Shown here piece by piece: positions 1-6,341 of a stretch of 10,488 bases of DNA (position 1 is the stretch's first letter; the number at the start of each line of letters is the position of its first letter). The notes under the pieces were generated by a model. It did no database searches, was not told the DNA's origin, and was given only the letters and a program-made list of their open reading frames with translations. The DNA is from Chloroflexota bacterium (lineage in GTDB: Bacteria > Chloroflexota > Limnocylindria > Limnocylindrales > CSP1-4), in contig JACQEH010000236.1 of assembly GCA_016200675.1 (NCBI GenBank), positions 1-10,488 of the forward strand, in the 5' to 3' direction. Position numbers and translations under genes: made by a program.

Positions 1-1
1 C

Positions 2-1126
2 GTCGGCGTGTGGATGCGCCTCCACGACGTCGCCGACACGATCTCGGAGTTCAAGAAGAGCTGCTGCTCCCTGGACGCCGCGGAGGATGCGCGTCGCGTG
101 GCCGGGCAGCTGGGCATCGCCTTCTACGTGATGAACCTCGAGCGCGAGTTCGACGAGGGCGTCCTCGCCCCGTTCCTCGGCGCCTATCTCGATGGCGAAA
201 CACCGAGCCCCTGCGTCGACTGCAACACGACCGTCAAGTTCGGCGCCCTCCTCGGCCGGGCCCGCCACCTCTTCGACTGCGAGGCCGTCGCGACCGGCCA
301 TTACGCCCGCCGGGCGCTCGACGCCGCCGGCGCGGCGCGGCTCCTGCGCGCCCGCGACGAGGACAAGGACCAGACGTACTTCCTCTATGGCCTCCGCCAG
401 GACCAGCTCCGCGACGCCCGCTTCCCGCTCGGCGAGCTGACGAAGCCAGAGGTCCGGGCGGTCGCCCGGCAGCTCGGGCTGGCCACGGCGGACAAGCCCG
501 AGAGCCAGGGCATCTGCTTCGTCCCCAACGGCGACGTCCGCGACGCCCTCCGGACGCGGGCGGGGTGGCGCCCGGAACCCGGTCCCGTGGTCGACGCGGA
601 CGGATCGCGGGTCGGCGCGCACGACGGCGCGGCCGGCTTCACGCCCGGCCAGCGCCAGGGGCTCGGCATCGCCCTGGGAAGCCCACGCTATGTCTCGCGC
701 GTGGACCCCGTTTCGAACACGATCACGCTCGGCCGGCGCGAGGACCTCGAGACGCGGACATTCCAGATCGAAGATGCGCGCTTCATCGCCGGCGAGGCGC
801 CCGGTGATCCGTTCCGGGCCGACGTCCGCATCCGCCATCGGGGCCGGCCGATCCCGGCCACGATAACGCCCGTGGCGGACCGCGCCGGACGCCCGGCTCG
901 ACCCGGCCGGCCGGTCGAACGATGGACGGTCGAGACCGACGACCCGGTCTGGGCGGCCGCGCCGGGCCAGGCGGCGGTCCTCTACGACGGCGAGACGTGC
1001 CTCGGCGGTGGGCGGATCGCGCGGACCGCGGTGTCTGCCGCCACGCTCCCGAGCGCCGACCACGCGGCACCCGGGACGTCGGCGGCACCGGCCTCGGGAC
1101 GGCCCGACCTGGTGCGGGTTTCATGA
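2..1126 (+). CDS. mnmA: tRNA-specific 2-thiouridylase MnmA, 5'-truncated by window edge
   Basis: MnmA makes the 2-thio group of wobble uridine 34 in tRNA-Lys, -Glu and -Gln, using ATP to activate the uridine and a persulfide sulfur carried on cysteine. The reading frame is open from base 2, and the first visible residues (VGVWMRL) fit the strand that follows the PP-loop. The ATP-binding SGGVDSS motif and true start are therefore upstream of the window. Visible hallmarks are CCSLDAAEDARRVA; the PCVDCN motif whose second cysteine (codon 221-223) is the expected nucleophile; ATGHYAR; KDQTYFLYGL; and ESQGICF with the second catalytic cysteine (codon 515-517). FTPGQRQGLGI follows, then the C-terminal beta-barrel region. 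The last 35 or so residues after GGGRI are an Ala/Ser/Pro-rich tail beyond the usual family end. The stop overlaps the next start as ATGA, suggesting coupled translation. Identification is secure; only the N-terminus is missing. Confidence 0.95.
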   Translation, partial: VGVWMRLHDVADTISEFKKSCCSLDAAEDARRVAGQLGIAFYVMNLEREFDEGVLAPFLGAYLDGETPSPCVDCNTTVKFGALLGRARHLFDCEAVATGHYARRALDAAGAARLLRARDEDKDQTYFLYGLRQDQLRDARFPLGELTKPEVRAVARQLGLATADKPESQGICFVPNGDVRDALRTRAGWRPEPGPVVDADGSRVGAHDGAAGFTPGQRQGLGIALGSPRYVSRVDPVSNTITLGRREDLETRTFQIEDARFIAGEAPGDPFRADVRIRHRGRPIPATITPVADRAGRPARPGRPVERWTVETDDPVWAAAPGQAAVLYDGETCLGGGRIARTAVSAATLPSADHAAPGTSAAPASGRPDLVRVS

Positions 1127-1419
1127 CCCTGGGACCCGCTCCCGTGCTGGCCCTCCTCCTGGCGTTCGTCCACGTGTCGCTCTACGTCCTGATCCGGGGG
1201 AGCGCCGGGCGACGCCTGCCGCTCCTCATCCTGGCCGCCTTCCTCGGGGCCTGGGCCGGCGATGCCCTGGCGGGGCGCATCGGCGTCGATCCGCTCCGGA
1301 TCGGGGACTTCCACCTGATCGGGGCCTCGGTCCTCGCCTGGGTCGGGATCGTGGCGGTGGCCCTCGTGGCGGTGCTCGGGCCAGAGCCGTCGACGGCCGA
1401 GGAGGCACCCACGCCGTGA
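1123..1419 (+). CDS. small three-segment membrane protein, unknown function
   Basis: This is a 98-residue protein of unknown role. Three hydrophobic stretches are visible at about residues 6-24, 33-53 and 66-86. The first two are joined by a short basic loop (RGSAGRR), and the protein ends in a polar acidic tail (PEPSTAEEAPTP). The Gly/Ala-rich second helix (AAFLGAWAGDALAG) followed by a loop and a third helix loosely recalls small GlsB/YeaQ-type membrane proteins, but no diagnostic motif settles this. The ATG at 1123 is chosen because it forms an ATGA overlap with the mnmA stop and starts directly before the first helix. An upstream in-frame extension would overlap mnmA by about 200 bases and encode low-complexity Arg/Gly sequence. 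The stop overlaps the next start as GTGA. It is probably co-transcribed with mnmA. Confidence 0.75.
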   Translation: MTLGPAPVLALLLAFVHVSLYVLIRGSAGRRLPLLILAAFLGAWAGDALAGRIGVDPLRIGDFHLIGASVLAWVGIVAVALVAVLGPEPSTAEEAPTP

Positions 1420-1622
1420 CGCCGAGGCTGCCGACCCGCACGCCGGAGGCGCGTCCGGATCACCAGGGAGATGCCCGGCCGTCCGCGGTCTTCCTCCGGG
1501 GCCTGTCCCTGGGAGCGCTCATCGGCGCGGCCATCGCCGGCTCGGCCATCTGGGATCGACGGCGCCGACGCGGGGCGCGGGGGAACCCCCGCCCGGATCG
1601 ACCGATCGACACGAGGGGGTAG
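1416..1622 (+). CDS. very small single-pass membrane protein, YtxH-like layout
   Basis: This 68-residue frame starts with GTG in a GTGA overlap with the preceding stop and ends with TAG at 1620-1622. About 23 polar residues come first. One hydrophobic segment follows (AVFLRGLSLGALIGAAIAGSAIW, roughly residues 24-46, given here in outline), then a strongly basic run (DRRRRRGARG) and a polar tail. The FLRGLxLGALIGAAIAG pattern followed by basic residues resembles the start of YtxH-type small membrane proteins, but the long helical tail of that family is absent. The positive charges after the segment predict the C-terminus inside the cell. It is supported by the overlap, the clean membrane segment and the lack of any competing gene on this stretch. 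Function is unknown, and a spurious frame cannot be excluded because the tail is arginine-rich as in random GC-rich frames. Confidence 0.5.
   Translation: MTPRLPTRTPEARPDHQGDARPSAVFLRGLSLGALIGAAIAGSAIWDRRRRRGARGNPRPDRPIDTRG
1577..1592. repeat. perfect 16-base palindrome, potential hairpin
   Basis: GCGGGGGAACCCCCGC is a perfect inverted repeat, able to fold as a 6-bp GC-only stem with a GAAC loop. It lies inside the 3' end of the small gene at 1416-1622 and about 95 bases upstream of the alaS start. No run of T follows it, so it does not look like a standard intrinsic terminator, but it could mark a weak pause or 3'-end element between the mnmA group and alaS. Confidence 0.4.
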
Positions 1623-1672
1623 CCCGGTCCGCTGCGGCGGTCGCCCGCCCCGGATCGCCGGCAGCGCTCGGC

Positions 1673-1678
1673 TACCAT
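1673..1678 (+). promoter_or_regulatory. candidate -10 element of a leaderless alaS promoter
   Basis: TACCAT matches the TANNNT pattern of a sigma-70-type -10 box. It lies in the only real gap between genes in the window (1623-1686). Its last base is 8 bases before the first base of the alaS ATG, so transcription would begin at or within one or two bases of that ATG and give a leaderless mRNA. No recognisable -35 box is visible at the expected distance (about 1650-1656), and there is no Shine-Dalgarno sequence at a usable spacing. Both observations fit a leaderless promoter, but hexamer matches are common by chance. Confidence 0.45.
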
Positions 1679-1686
1679 TGGCGGTG

Positions 1687-4488
1687 ATGGCGATCCCCAC
1701 CTTCACGCGCGATTCGCGGATCGCGCCGCTTCCCGCCGCCGAGATCCGTCGCCGCTTTGTCGAGTTTTTCGCCGAGCGCGGCCACAAGGTCGTGCCCAGC
1801 GCCAGCCTCGTGCCGGGCGGCGACCAGACGCTCCTGTTCACCAACTCGGGCATGGTCCAGTTCAAGGATGCCCTCACGGGCGCCGAGCAGCGCAGCTACA
1901 ACCGGGCGGTCGACTACCAGCGCTGCCTGCGGGTGGCTGGCAAGCACAACGACTTCGAGGAGGTGGGCCGGACGCCCCGGCACCACACCCTCTTCGAGAT
2001 GCTCGGCAACTTCAGCTTCGGTGACTACTTCAAGCGCGAGGCCATCCACTTCGCCTGGGACTTCCTGACCCGCGACCTCGGGATCCCCGAGGACCGCCTG
2101 GCGGCAACGGTCTACTCGACCGACGACGATGCCTACGGGGTCTGGCGCGAGGAGATCGGGCTGCCACCGGAGCGGATCGCCCGCTGGGGCGACTTCCCCA
2201 ACGGCGACGAGAAGAACTGGTGGCGGATGGCCGACATCGGACCCTGCGGGCCGTGCTCGGAGATCCATTACGACCGGGGGGCGGAGTTCAGCGAGGGCGA
2301 CTTCTGCGTCCCGGACCACTCCGAGCACTGCCCCCGCTGGCTCGAGATCTGGAACCTGGTCTTCATGCAGTACGAGCTCCATCCCGACCGCAGCCTGACG
2401 CCCTTGCCGGCCCCGGGGGTGGACACGGGCATGGGCCTGGAACGGCTCGCCAGCGTCATCCAGCAGGTCCCCTCGAACTACGACACGGACCTCTTCACGC
2501 CGATTCACGGCCGCCTGCGCGAGCTGCTCGGGCACGACCCGGAGGCGTTCGAGGCGGAGCGCTTCAGCTACCAGGTGATCGCCGATCACTCGCGCGCCGC
2601 GACGTTCCTGATCGCCGACGGCGTCCTGCCGTCGAACGAGGGTCGGGGCTACGTCCTGCGCCGGATCGTGCGCCGCGCCGTCCGGCACGGCCGGCTCCTC
2701 GGGCGGAGGGAGCCCTTCATGGGCGAGACCGCGCGCGTCGTGGTCGAGTCCATGGCCGAGGCGTACCCGCTCCTCGCTGAACGCCGCGACGAGATCCTCG
2801 GGGCGATCCTCCGCGAGGAGACGCAGTTCATCCGGACCCTCGAGGCCGGGACGGACATCCTCGAGGAGGCGCTCATCCCGCTGACATCCAGCGAGCGGAC
2901 GATCGGCCTGCGACCCGAGGATCTGCCCGCCGGGGCGCCGCAGCTGCCCGGCGCGGTCGCGTTCAAGCTCCACGACACGTTCGGGTTCCCGATCGACCTC
3001 ACGATCGAGCTGGCCGCCGAGTATGGCGTCGGTGTCGATCGTGCCGGCTTCGATGCCGCCCTTGCCGAGCAGCGCGACCGCTCGCGGTCGGGGAAGAAGG
3101 CGGAGCTGGCGCGCCACGCCGAGCTGACCTCGCGCTACCAGTCGATCCAGGCGCGCGCCGGCGACACGACCTTCGTGGGCTACGAGGCGACGACCATCGA
3201 CGACGCCCGGATCGTGGCGATCCTCCGCGACGACGTCGAGTACGAGTCCCTCGAGGCCAGGGGCGACGAGGAGCTGCGGACCGCGGCCTGTGCCAGCGCC
3301 GAGGTGGTCCTCCACCGGACCCCGTTCTACGGCGAGGGTGGCGGCCAGGTCGGGGACCGGGGCGTCATCCGCGGGCTCGAAGGCGAGGTGCTCTTCGAGG
3401 TGGAGGACACCCAGAAGCCGGTGGCCGGCCTGTTGGTCCACCGCGGCACGCTCCGCGGGCGGCTCGCCGTCGGCCAGCTCGTCACCGCCGAGGTCGATCC
3501 CGAGCGCCGTGGCCACACGATGCGCAACCACACCGGCACGCACCTGCTCCATCGGGCGCTCCGCAACGTCGCGGGCGATCGGGCCCGCCAGGCGGGCTCG
3601 CTCGTGACCCCCGACTACCTCCGGTTCGACTACCCGGCCGAACGGGCCCTGACCGACGACGAGCGGCGCCGCATCGAGGACGAGGTCCGCCGCATCATCC
3701 GGGAAGACCGGCCTGTCTCGATCGCGTTCATGGGCATGCAGGAAGCGATCGATGCCGGTGCGGACGCCTTCTTCGACGAGAAGTACGGCGAGACCGTGCG
3801 CACCGTCCGCGTCGAGGGCTACAGCTTCGAGCTGTGCGGCGGGACCCATTGCCGCGCGTCGGGACAGGTCGGGAGCTTCGTGATCACGTCGGACCGGAGC
3901 ATCGGCTCCGGGATGCGCCGGATCGAGGCGCTGACGGGAGCGGGGGCCGACGACTACCTCAGGCGGCGATCGGAGGGCTTCGAGGCTGCCCAGGCGGTGC
4001 TCGGCGCCCAGACCGCCGAGGCCGTGCCGGCCAGGATCGTCGCGCTCCAGGAGGAGCTGAAGGAGGCGAAGCGGCGCCTCCGGTCCGGCGCCGCAGCCGA
4101 CGCCGGCCTCCCCGGTGCCCGCGACCTCGCCGGGTCCGCGAAGGAGGTCGGTCCCGGCGTCCGGCTCGTGGCCAGGGCCGCGCCGTGGGCGTCGATGGAC
4201 GCCCTCAAGGCCGTCGCCAAGGAGGTCCACGCGACACTCGGCAGCGGGGTGATTGCCCTCGTCCTCGACGCCGACGAGCCGCAGCTTTTCGTGACCGTCA
4301 GCGAGGATCTGGTGGGGCGGGGCCTTGCCGCCGGCGACATCGTCCGGGCGGCGATGGACCACCTCGCCGGCAAGGGTGGGGGACGGGCCGCGATGGCGCA
4401 GGGTCGCGGAACCCGGCGCGAGGGCGTGCCCGCGGCTCTGGCCGCGATCGAGGCGGCGGCTCGCGACGCTGCCGACCGGGGCGGATGA
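1687..4488 (+). CDS. alaS: alanine--tRNA ligase (AlaRS)
   Basis: Charges tRNA-Ala with alanine in the cytoplasm and hydrolyses mischarged Ser/Gly-tRNA-Ala. The protein is 933 residues, slightly longer than the usual 870-900. The class II catalytic core is at the N-terminus: motif 1 around residues 20-41 (RRFVEFFAERGHKVVPSASL), then LFTNSGMVQFKD, RHHTLFEMLGNFSFGDYFK and DTGMGLERL. The editing domain carries the zinc-binding HxxxH (H615 and H619, in NHTGTHLLH) and CGGTH (C717 and H721). The C-Ala domain ends with GKGGGRAAMAQ. A short lineage-specific insert is visible at about residues 397-421, before LPGAVAFKLHDTFGF. The ATG at 1687 is preferred: it lies just ahead of the normal family N-terminus and 8 bases after a -10-like TACCAT. 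The open frame upstream (from 1471) is arginine-rich and overlaps the preceding small gene. The stop overlaps the next start as ATGA. Confidence 0.97.
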   Translation: MAIPTFTRDSRIAPLPAAEIRRRFVEFFAERGHKVVPSASLVPGGDQTLLFTNSGMVQFKDALTGAEQRSYNRAVDYQRCLRVAGKHNDFEEVGRTPRHHTLFEMLGNFSFGDYFKREAIHFAWDFLTRDLGIPEDRLAATVYSTDDDAYGVWREEIGLPPERIARWGDFPNGDEKNWWRMADIGPCGPCSEIHYDRGAEFSEGDFCVPDHSEHCPRWLEIWNLVFMQYELHPDRSLTPLPAPGVDTGMGLERLASVIQQVPSNYDTDLFTPIHGRLRELLGHDPEAFEAERFSYQVIADHSRAATFLIADGVLPSNEGRGYVLRRIVRRAVRHGRLLGRREPFMGETARVVVESMAEAYPLLAERRDEILGAILREETQFIRTLEAGTDILEEALIPLTSSERTIGLRPEDLPAGAPQLPGAVAFKLHDTFGFPIDLTIELAAEYGVGVDRAGFDAALAEQRDRSRSGKKAELARHAELTSRYQSIQARAGDTTFVGYEATTIDDARIVAILRDDVEYESLEARGDEELRTAACASAEVVLHRTPFYGEGGGQVGDRGVIRGLEGEVLFEVEDTQKPVAGLLVHRGTLRGRLAVGQLVTAEVDPERRGHTMRNHTGTHLLHRALRNVAGDRARQAGSLVTPDYLRFDYPAERALTDDERRRIEDEVRRIIREDRPVSIAFMGMQEAIDAGADAFFDEKYGETVRTVRVEGYSFELCGGTHCRASGQVGSFVITSDRSIGSGMRRIEALTGAGADDYLRRRSEGFEAAQAVLGAQTAEAVPARIVALQEELKEAKRRLRSGAAADAGLPGARDLAGSAKEVGPGVRLVARAAPWASMDALKAVAKEVHATLGSGVIALVLDADEPQLFVTVSEDLVGRGLAAGDIVRAAMDHLAGKGGGRAAMAQGRGTRREGVPAALAAIEAAARDAADRGG

Positions 4489-5072
4489 CGACGTTCGCAG
4501 AGCTCGCGGGCTGGTCGGCGCTCGTCGCCGCCGTGGCGACCGTCGTCGGGGCCGCCCTCCTGATGCTCTTCTTCGCCCGGGGCGAGCCCTGGGGCACGCT
4601 CAACGACGTCGCGAGCGTCATCCTCATGGTCGCGACGATCCCGGTGGCGATCGTGATCGGGGCCATCGAGTTGGAGCGATTCAACATGATCGCCCTTGTT
4701 GTTGCCGCCATCGGTGTCATGGGGATGCTCCTCGCCGCGGGCTTCCAGGGCGCGCTCGTCGCGCGCGTTCGGACGTACGAGCAGCTGCTCTCCCGGACGC
4801 TCGGGGCGGGGGCCGTCGTCGGTGTCTGGTACGTCCTCGCCGGGCTACTCGCGCTCGAGGGCCGGCTGCTGCCGCCGCCGCTGCCGCCGCTGGCGATCGC
4901 TTCCGGCGTAGGGTTCATCGCGATCGGCTACGGCTTCGCGGCCGGGGGCCAGAACCATTCCGCGTCCAAGGCCGGCGGGGTGGTGCTGCTCCTCGGGTCG
5001 ACTTCGTTCCTCGGCCTGATCGGCTTCCGGCTGCTGATCGGTGACCTGGTCGTCCCGGTCTGGAACCTGTGA
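4485..5072 (+). CDS. six-segment integral membrane protein, unknown function
   Basis: This 195-residue protein is almost entirely membrane-embedded. Hydrophobic segments lie at about residues 10-31, 42-62, 67-91, 106-126, 135-154 and 163-187. The loop at 92-104 (ARVRTYEQLLSRT) is the main polar stretch, and a Pro-rich turn (LLPPPLPPL) precedes segment five. No catalytic or transport motif is recognisable. The layout is that of a generic six-helix hypothetical membrane protein common in high-GC bacteria. The start is fixed by the ATGA overlap with the alaS stop. The next gene follows after only 4 bases, so it lies between AlaS and an actin-like ATPase in one apparent operon. A partner role in the envelope is possible but only an inference from position. 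Confidence 0.8.
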   Translation: MTTFAELAGWSALVAAVATVVGAALLMLFFARGEPWGTLNDVASVILMVATIPVAIVIGAIELERFNMIALVVAAIGVMGMLLAAGFQGALVARVRTYEQLLSRTLGAGAVVGVWYVLAGLLALEGRLLPPPLPPLAIASGVGFIAIGYGFAAGGQNHSASKAGGVVLLLGSTSFLGLIGFRLLIGDLVVPVWNL

Positions 5073-5076
5073 GGTC

Positions 5077-6339
5077 ATGACCTTCCTGCGGCGCCTGTGG
5101 CAGCGCGATGGCGACGAGACCGCCCTCACGGCCTGCACCGCGCTCGACATCGGGACGGAGTTCGCCAAGGCCCTCGTCTTCGACATCGAGGCTGGCAAGG
5201 GGACGGTCCGGGGGGTCGGCCGCAAGCGGCAGGGCCTGTCCCACATGCAGTCGGGCACGGTCGCCGACATCGCGGCCGTCGTCGACAACTGCGCCGTGGC
5301 CCTCCAGGAGGCCGAGGAGATGGCCGGCTTCCGGCCCTCCCAGGTCGTCATCGGCATCGCCGGCGAGCTCGTCAAGGGGTTCACCACGGCCCATACGCAG
5401 GAGCGGGCCCGTCCCGACGTCCAGATCACGGAGGCCGAGCTCCAGAAGCTCATCGAGGGCGTCCAGCGGGAGGCGCTCCGGGAGGCGGAGCGGGCCATCA
5501 CCTGGGAGACCGGGCTCGCCAACGTCGACGTGCGGCTCGTCCACGCCGCCACCGTCGGTGCCTGGATCGACGGCTACGCCGTCTCGAATCCCATCGGCTT
5601 CCAGGGCCGCAACGTCAAGATCGCGATCTTCAACGCCTTCGCCCCGCTCGTTCACCTCGGCGCCCTCCAGAGCGTCGCCCAGCAGCTGGAGCTCGAGCTG
5701 GTGGAGGTCGTCGCCGAGCCGTACGCCGTGGCCCGGGCCCTCAACAGCGAGCAGGTCCGCCAGGGCGGCGCCCTCTTCATCGACGTCGGCGGCGGCACCA
5801 CCGACGTGGCCCTGGTCCGGCAGGGCGGCATCGAGGGGACCCGGATGTTCGCGCTCGGCGGCCGGGCCTTCACGAAGTCGATCGCCGACCGCCTCGAGCT
5901 CCCGTTCCCGCGTGCCGAGGCGCTCAAGGTCGACTATGCCCGTGGCATCGCCGGCGATCGGGCGGACGACGTGCGGGCCATCGTCGCCGACGACGTGGCG
6001 GTCTGGGCGGCAGGCGTCGAGCTCGTCATGGAGGAGCTCGCGGCGGGGGATCTCCTGCCGGGCCGCATCTACGTCTGCGGCGGCGGCTCGCGGCTGCCGG
6101 AGATTCGGGCGGCCCTTGCTGAACCCTCGTTCTCGAAGGGCCTCCCGTTTTCCCGTCCACCCGAGGTCGTGGTCATGTCGCCGGACCAGATCGAGACCAT
6201 CCGCGACGAGACGAAGCTGCTGGTGGACCAGCAGGACGTCACCCCGATGGGCCTGGCCTACCAGGCGATCGAACTCGGCCAGGCGGGCGGCACGCTCGAC
6301 GGGGCCCTTCGGCGGGTCGTCCGCCAGCTGCGGATCTGA
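5077..6339 (+). CDS. FtsA/PilM-family actin-like ATPase
   Basis: A 420-residue protein, the same length as E. coli FtsA, of the actin/Hsp70 ATPase superfamily. Visible motifs are phosphate-1 (TALDIGTEFAKALVFD, about 21-36), an SHS2-type inserted region (about 88-165, starting SQVVIGIAGELVKGF), phosphate-2 (FIDVGGGTTDVAL, 234-246) and the adenosine motif (IYVCGGGSRLPEIRAAL, 331-347). FtsA tethers Z-rings to the membrane; PilM scaffolds type IV pili by binding the cytosolic tail of PilN. Two possible membrane-binding helices flank the core: an N-terminal MTFLRRLWQR and a C-terminal LDGALRRVVRQLRI in which hydrophobic residues fall on one face. The ATG at 5077 has GAGGT immediately upstream, overlapping the previous stop, at a spacing too short for a good ribosome site. 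The next gene begins 2 bases after this stop and encodes a PilN-like bitopic protein, which supports a PilM-like scaffold role. No ftsZ or pilus gene is in view, so no symbol is given. Confidence 0.85.
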   Translation: MTFLRRLWQRDGDETALTACTALDIGTEFAKALVFDIEAGKGTVRGVGRKRQGLSHMQSGTVADIAAVVDNCAVALQEAEEMAGFRPSQVVIGIAGELVKGFTTAHTQERARPDVQITEAELQKLIEGVQREALREAERAITWETGLANVDVRLVHAATVGAWIDGYAVSNPIGFQGRNVKIAIFNAFAPLVHLGALQSVAQQLELELVEVVAEPYAVARALNSEQVRQGGALFIDVGGGTTDVALVRQGGIEGTRMFALGGRAFTKSIADRLELPFPRAEALKVDYARGIAGDRADDVRAIVADDVAVWAAGVELVMEELAAGDLLPGRIYVCGGGSRLPEIRAALAEPSFSKGLPFSRPPEVVVMSPDQIETIRDETKLLVDQQDVTPMGLAYQAIELGQAGGTLDGALRRVVRQLRI

Positions 6340-6341
6340 CG

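Noticed and set aside
1577..1592. Intrinsic terminator after the mnmA group
   Set aside because: The palindrome lacks a following T tract and lies inside a likely coding region, so it is listed only as a palindrome.
1672..4362. An 896-codon open frame on the - strand across alaS
   Set aside because: It lies wholly antisense to a well-conserved AlaRS with all motifs intact. Its product is low-complexity Arg/Gly/Val/Asp-rich without domains, as expected for a shadow frame in GC-rich DNA.
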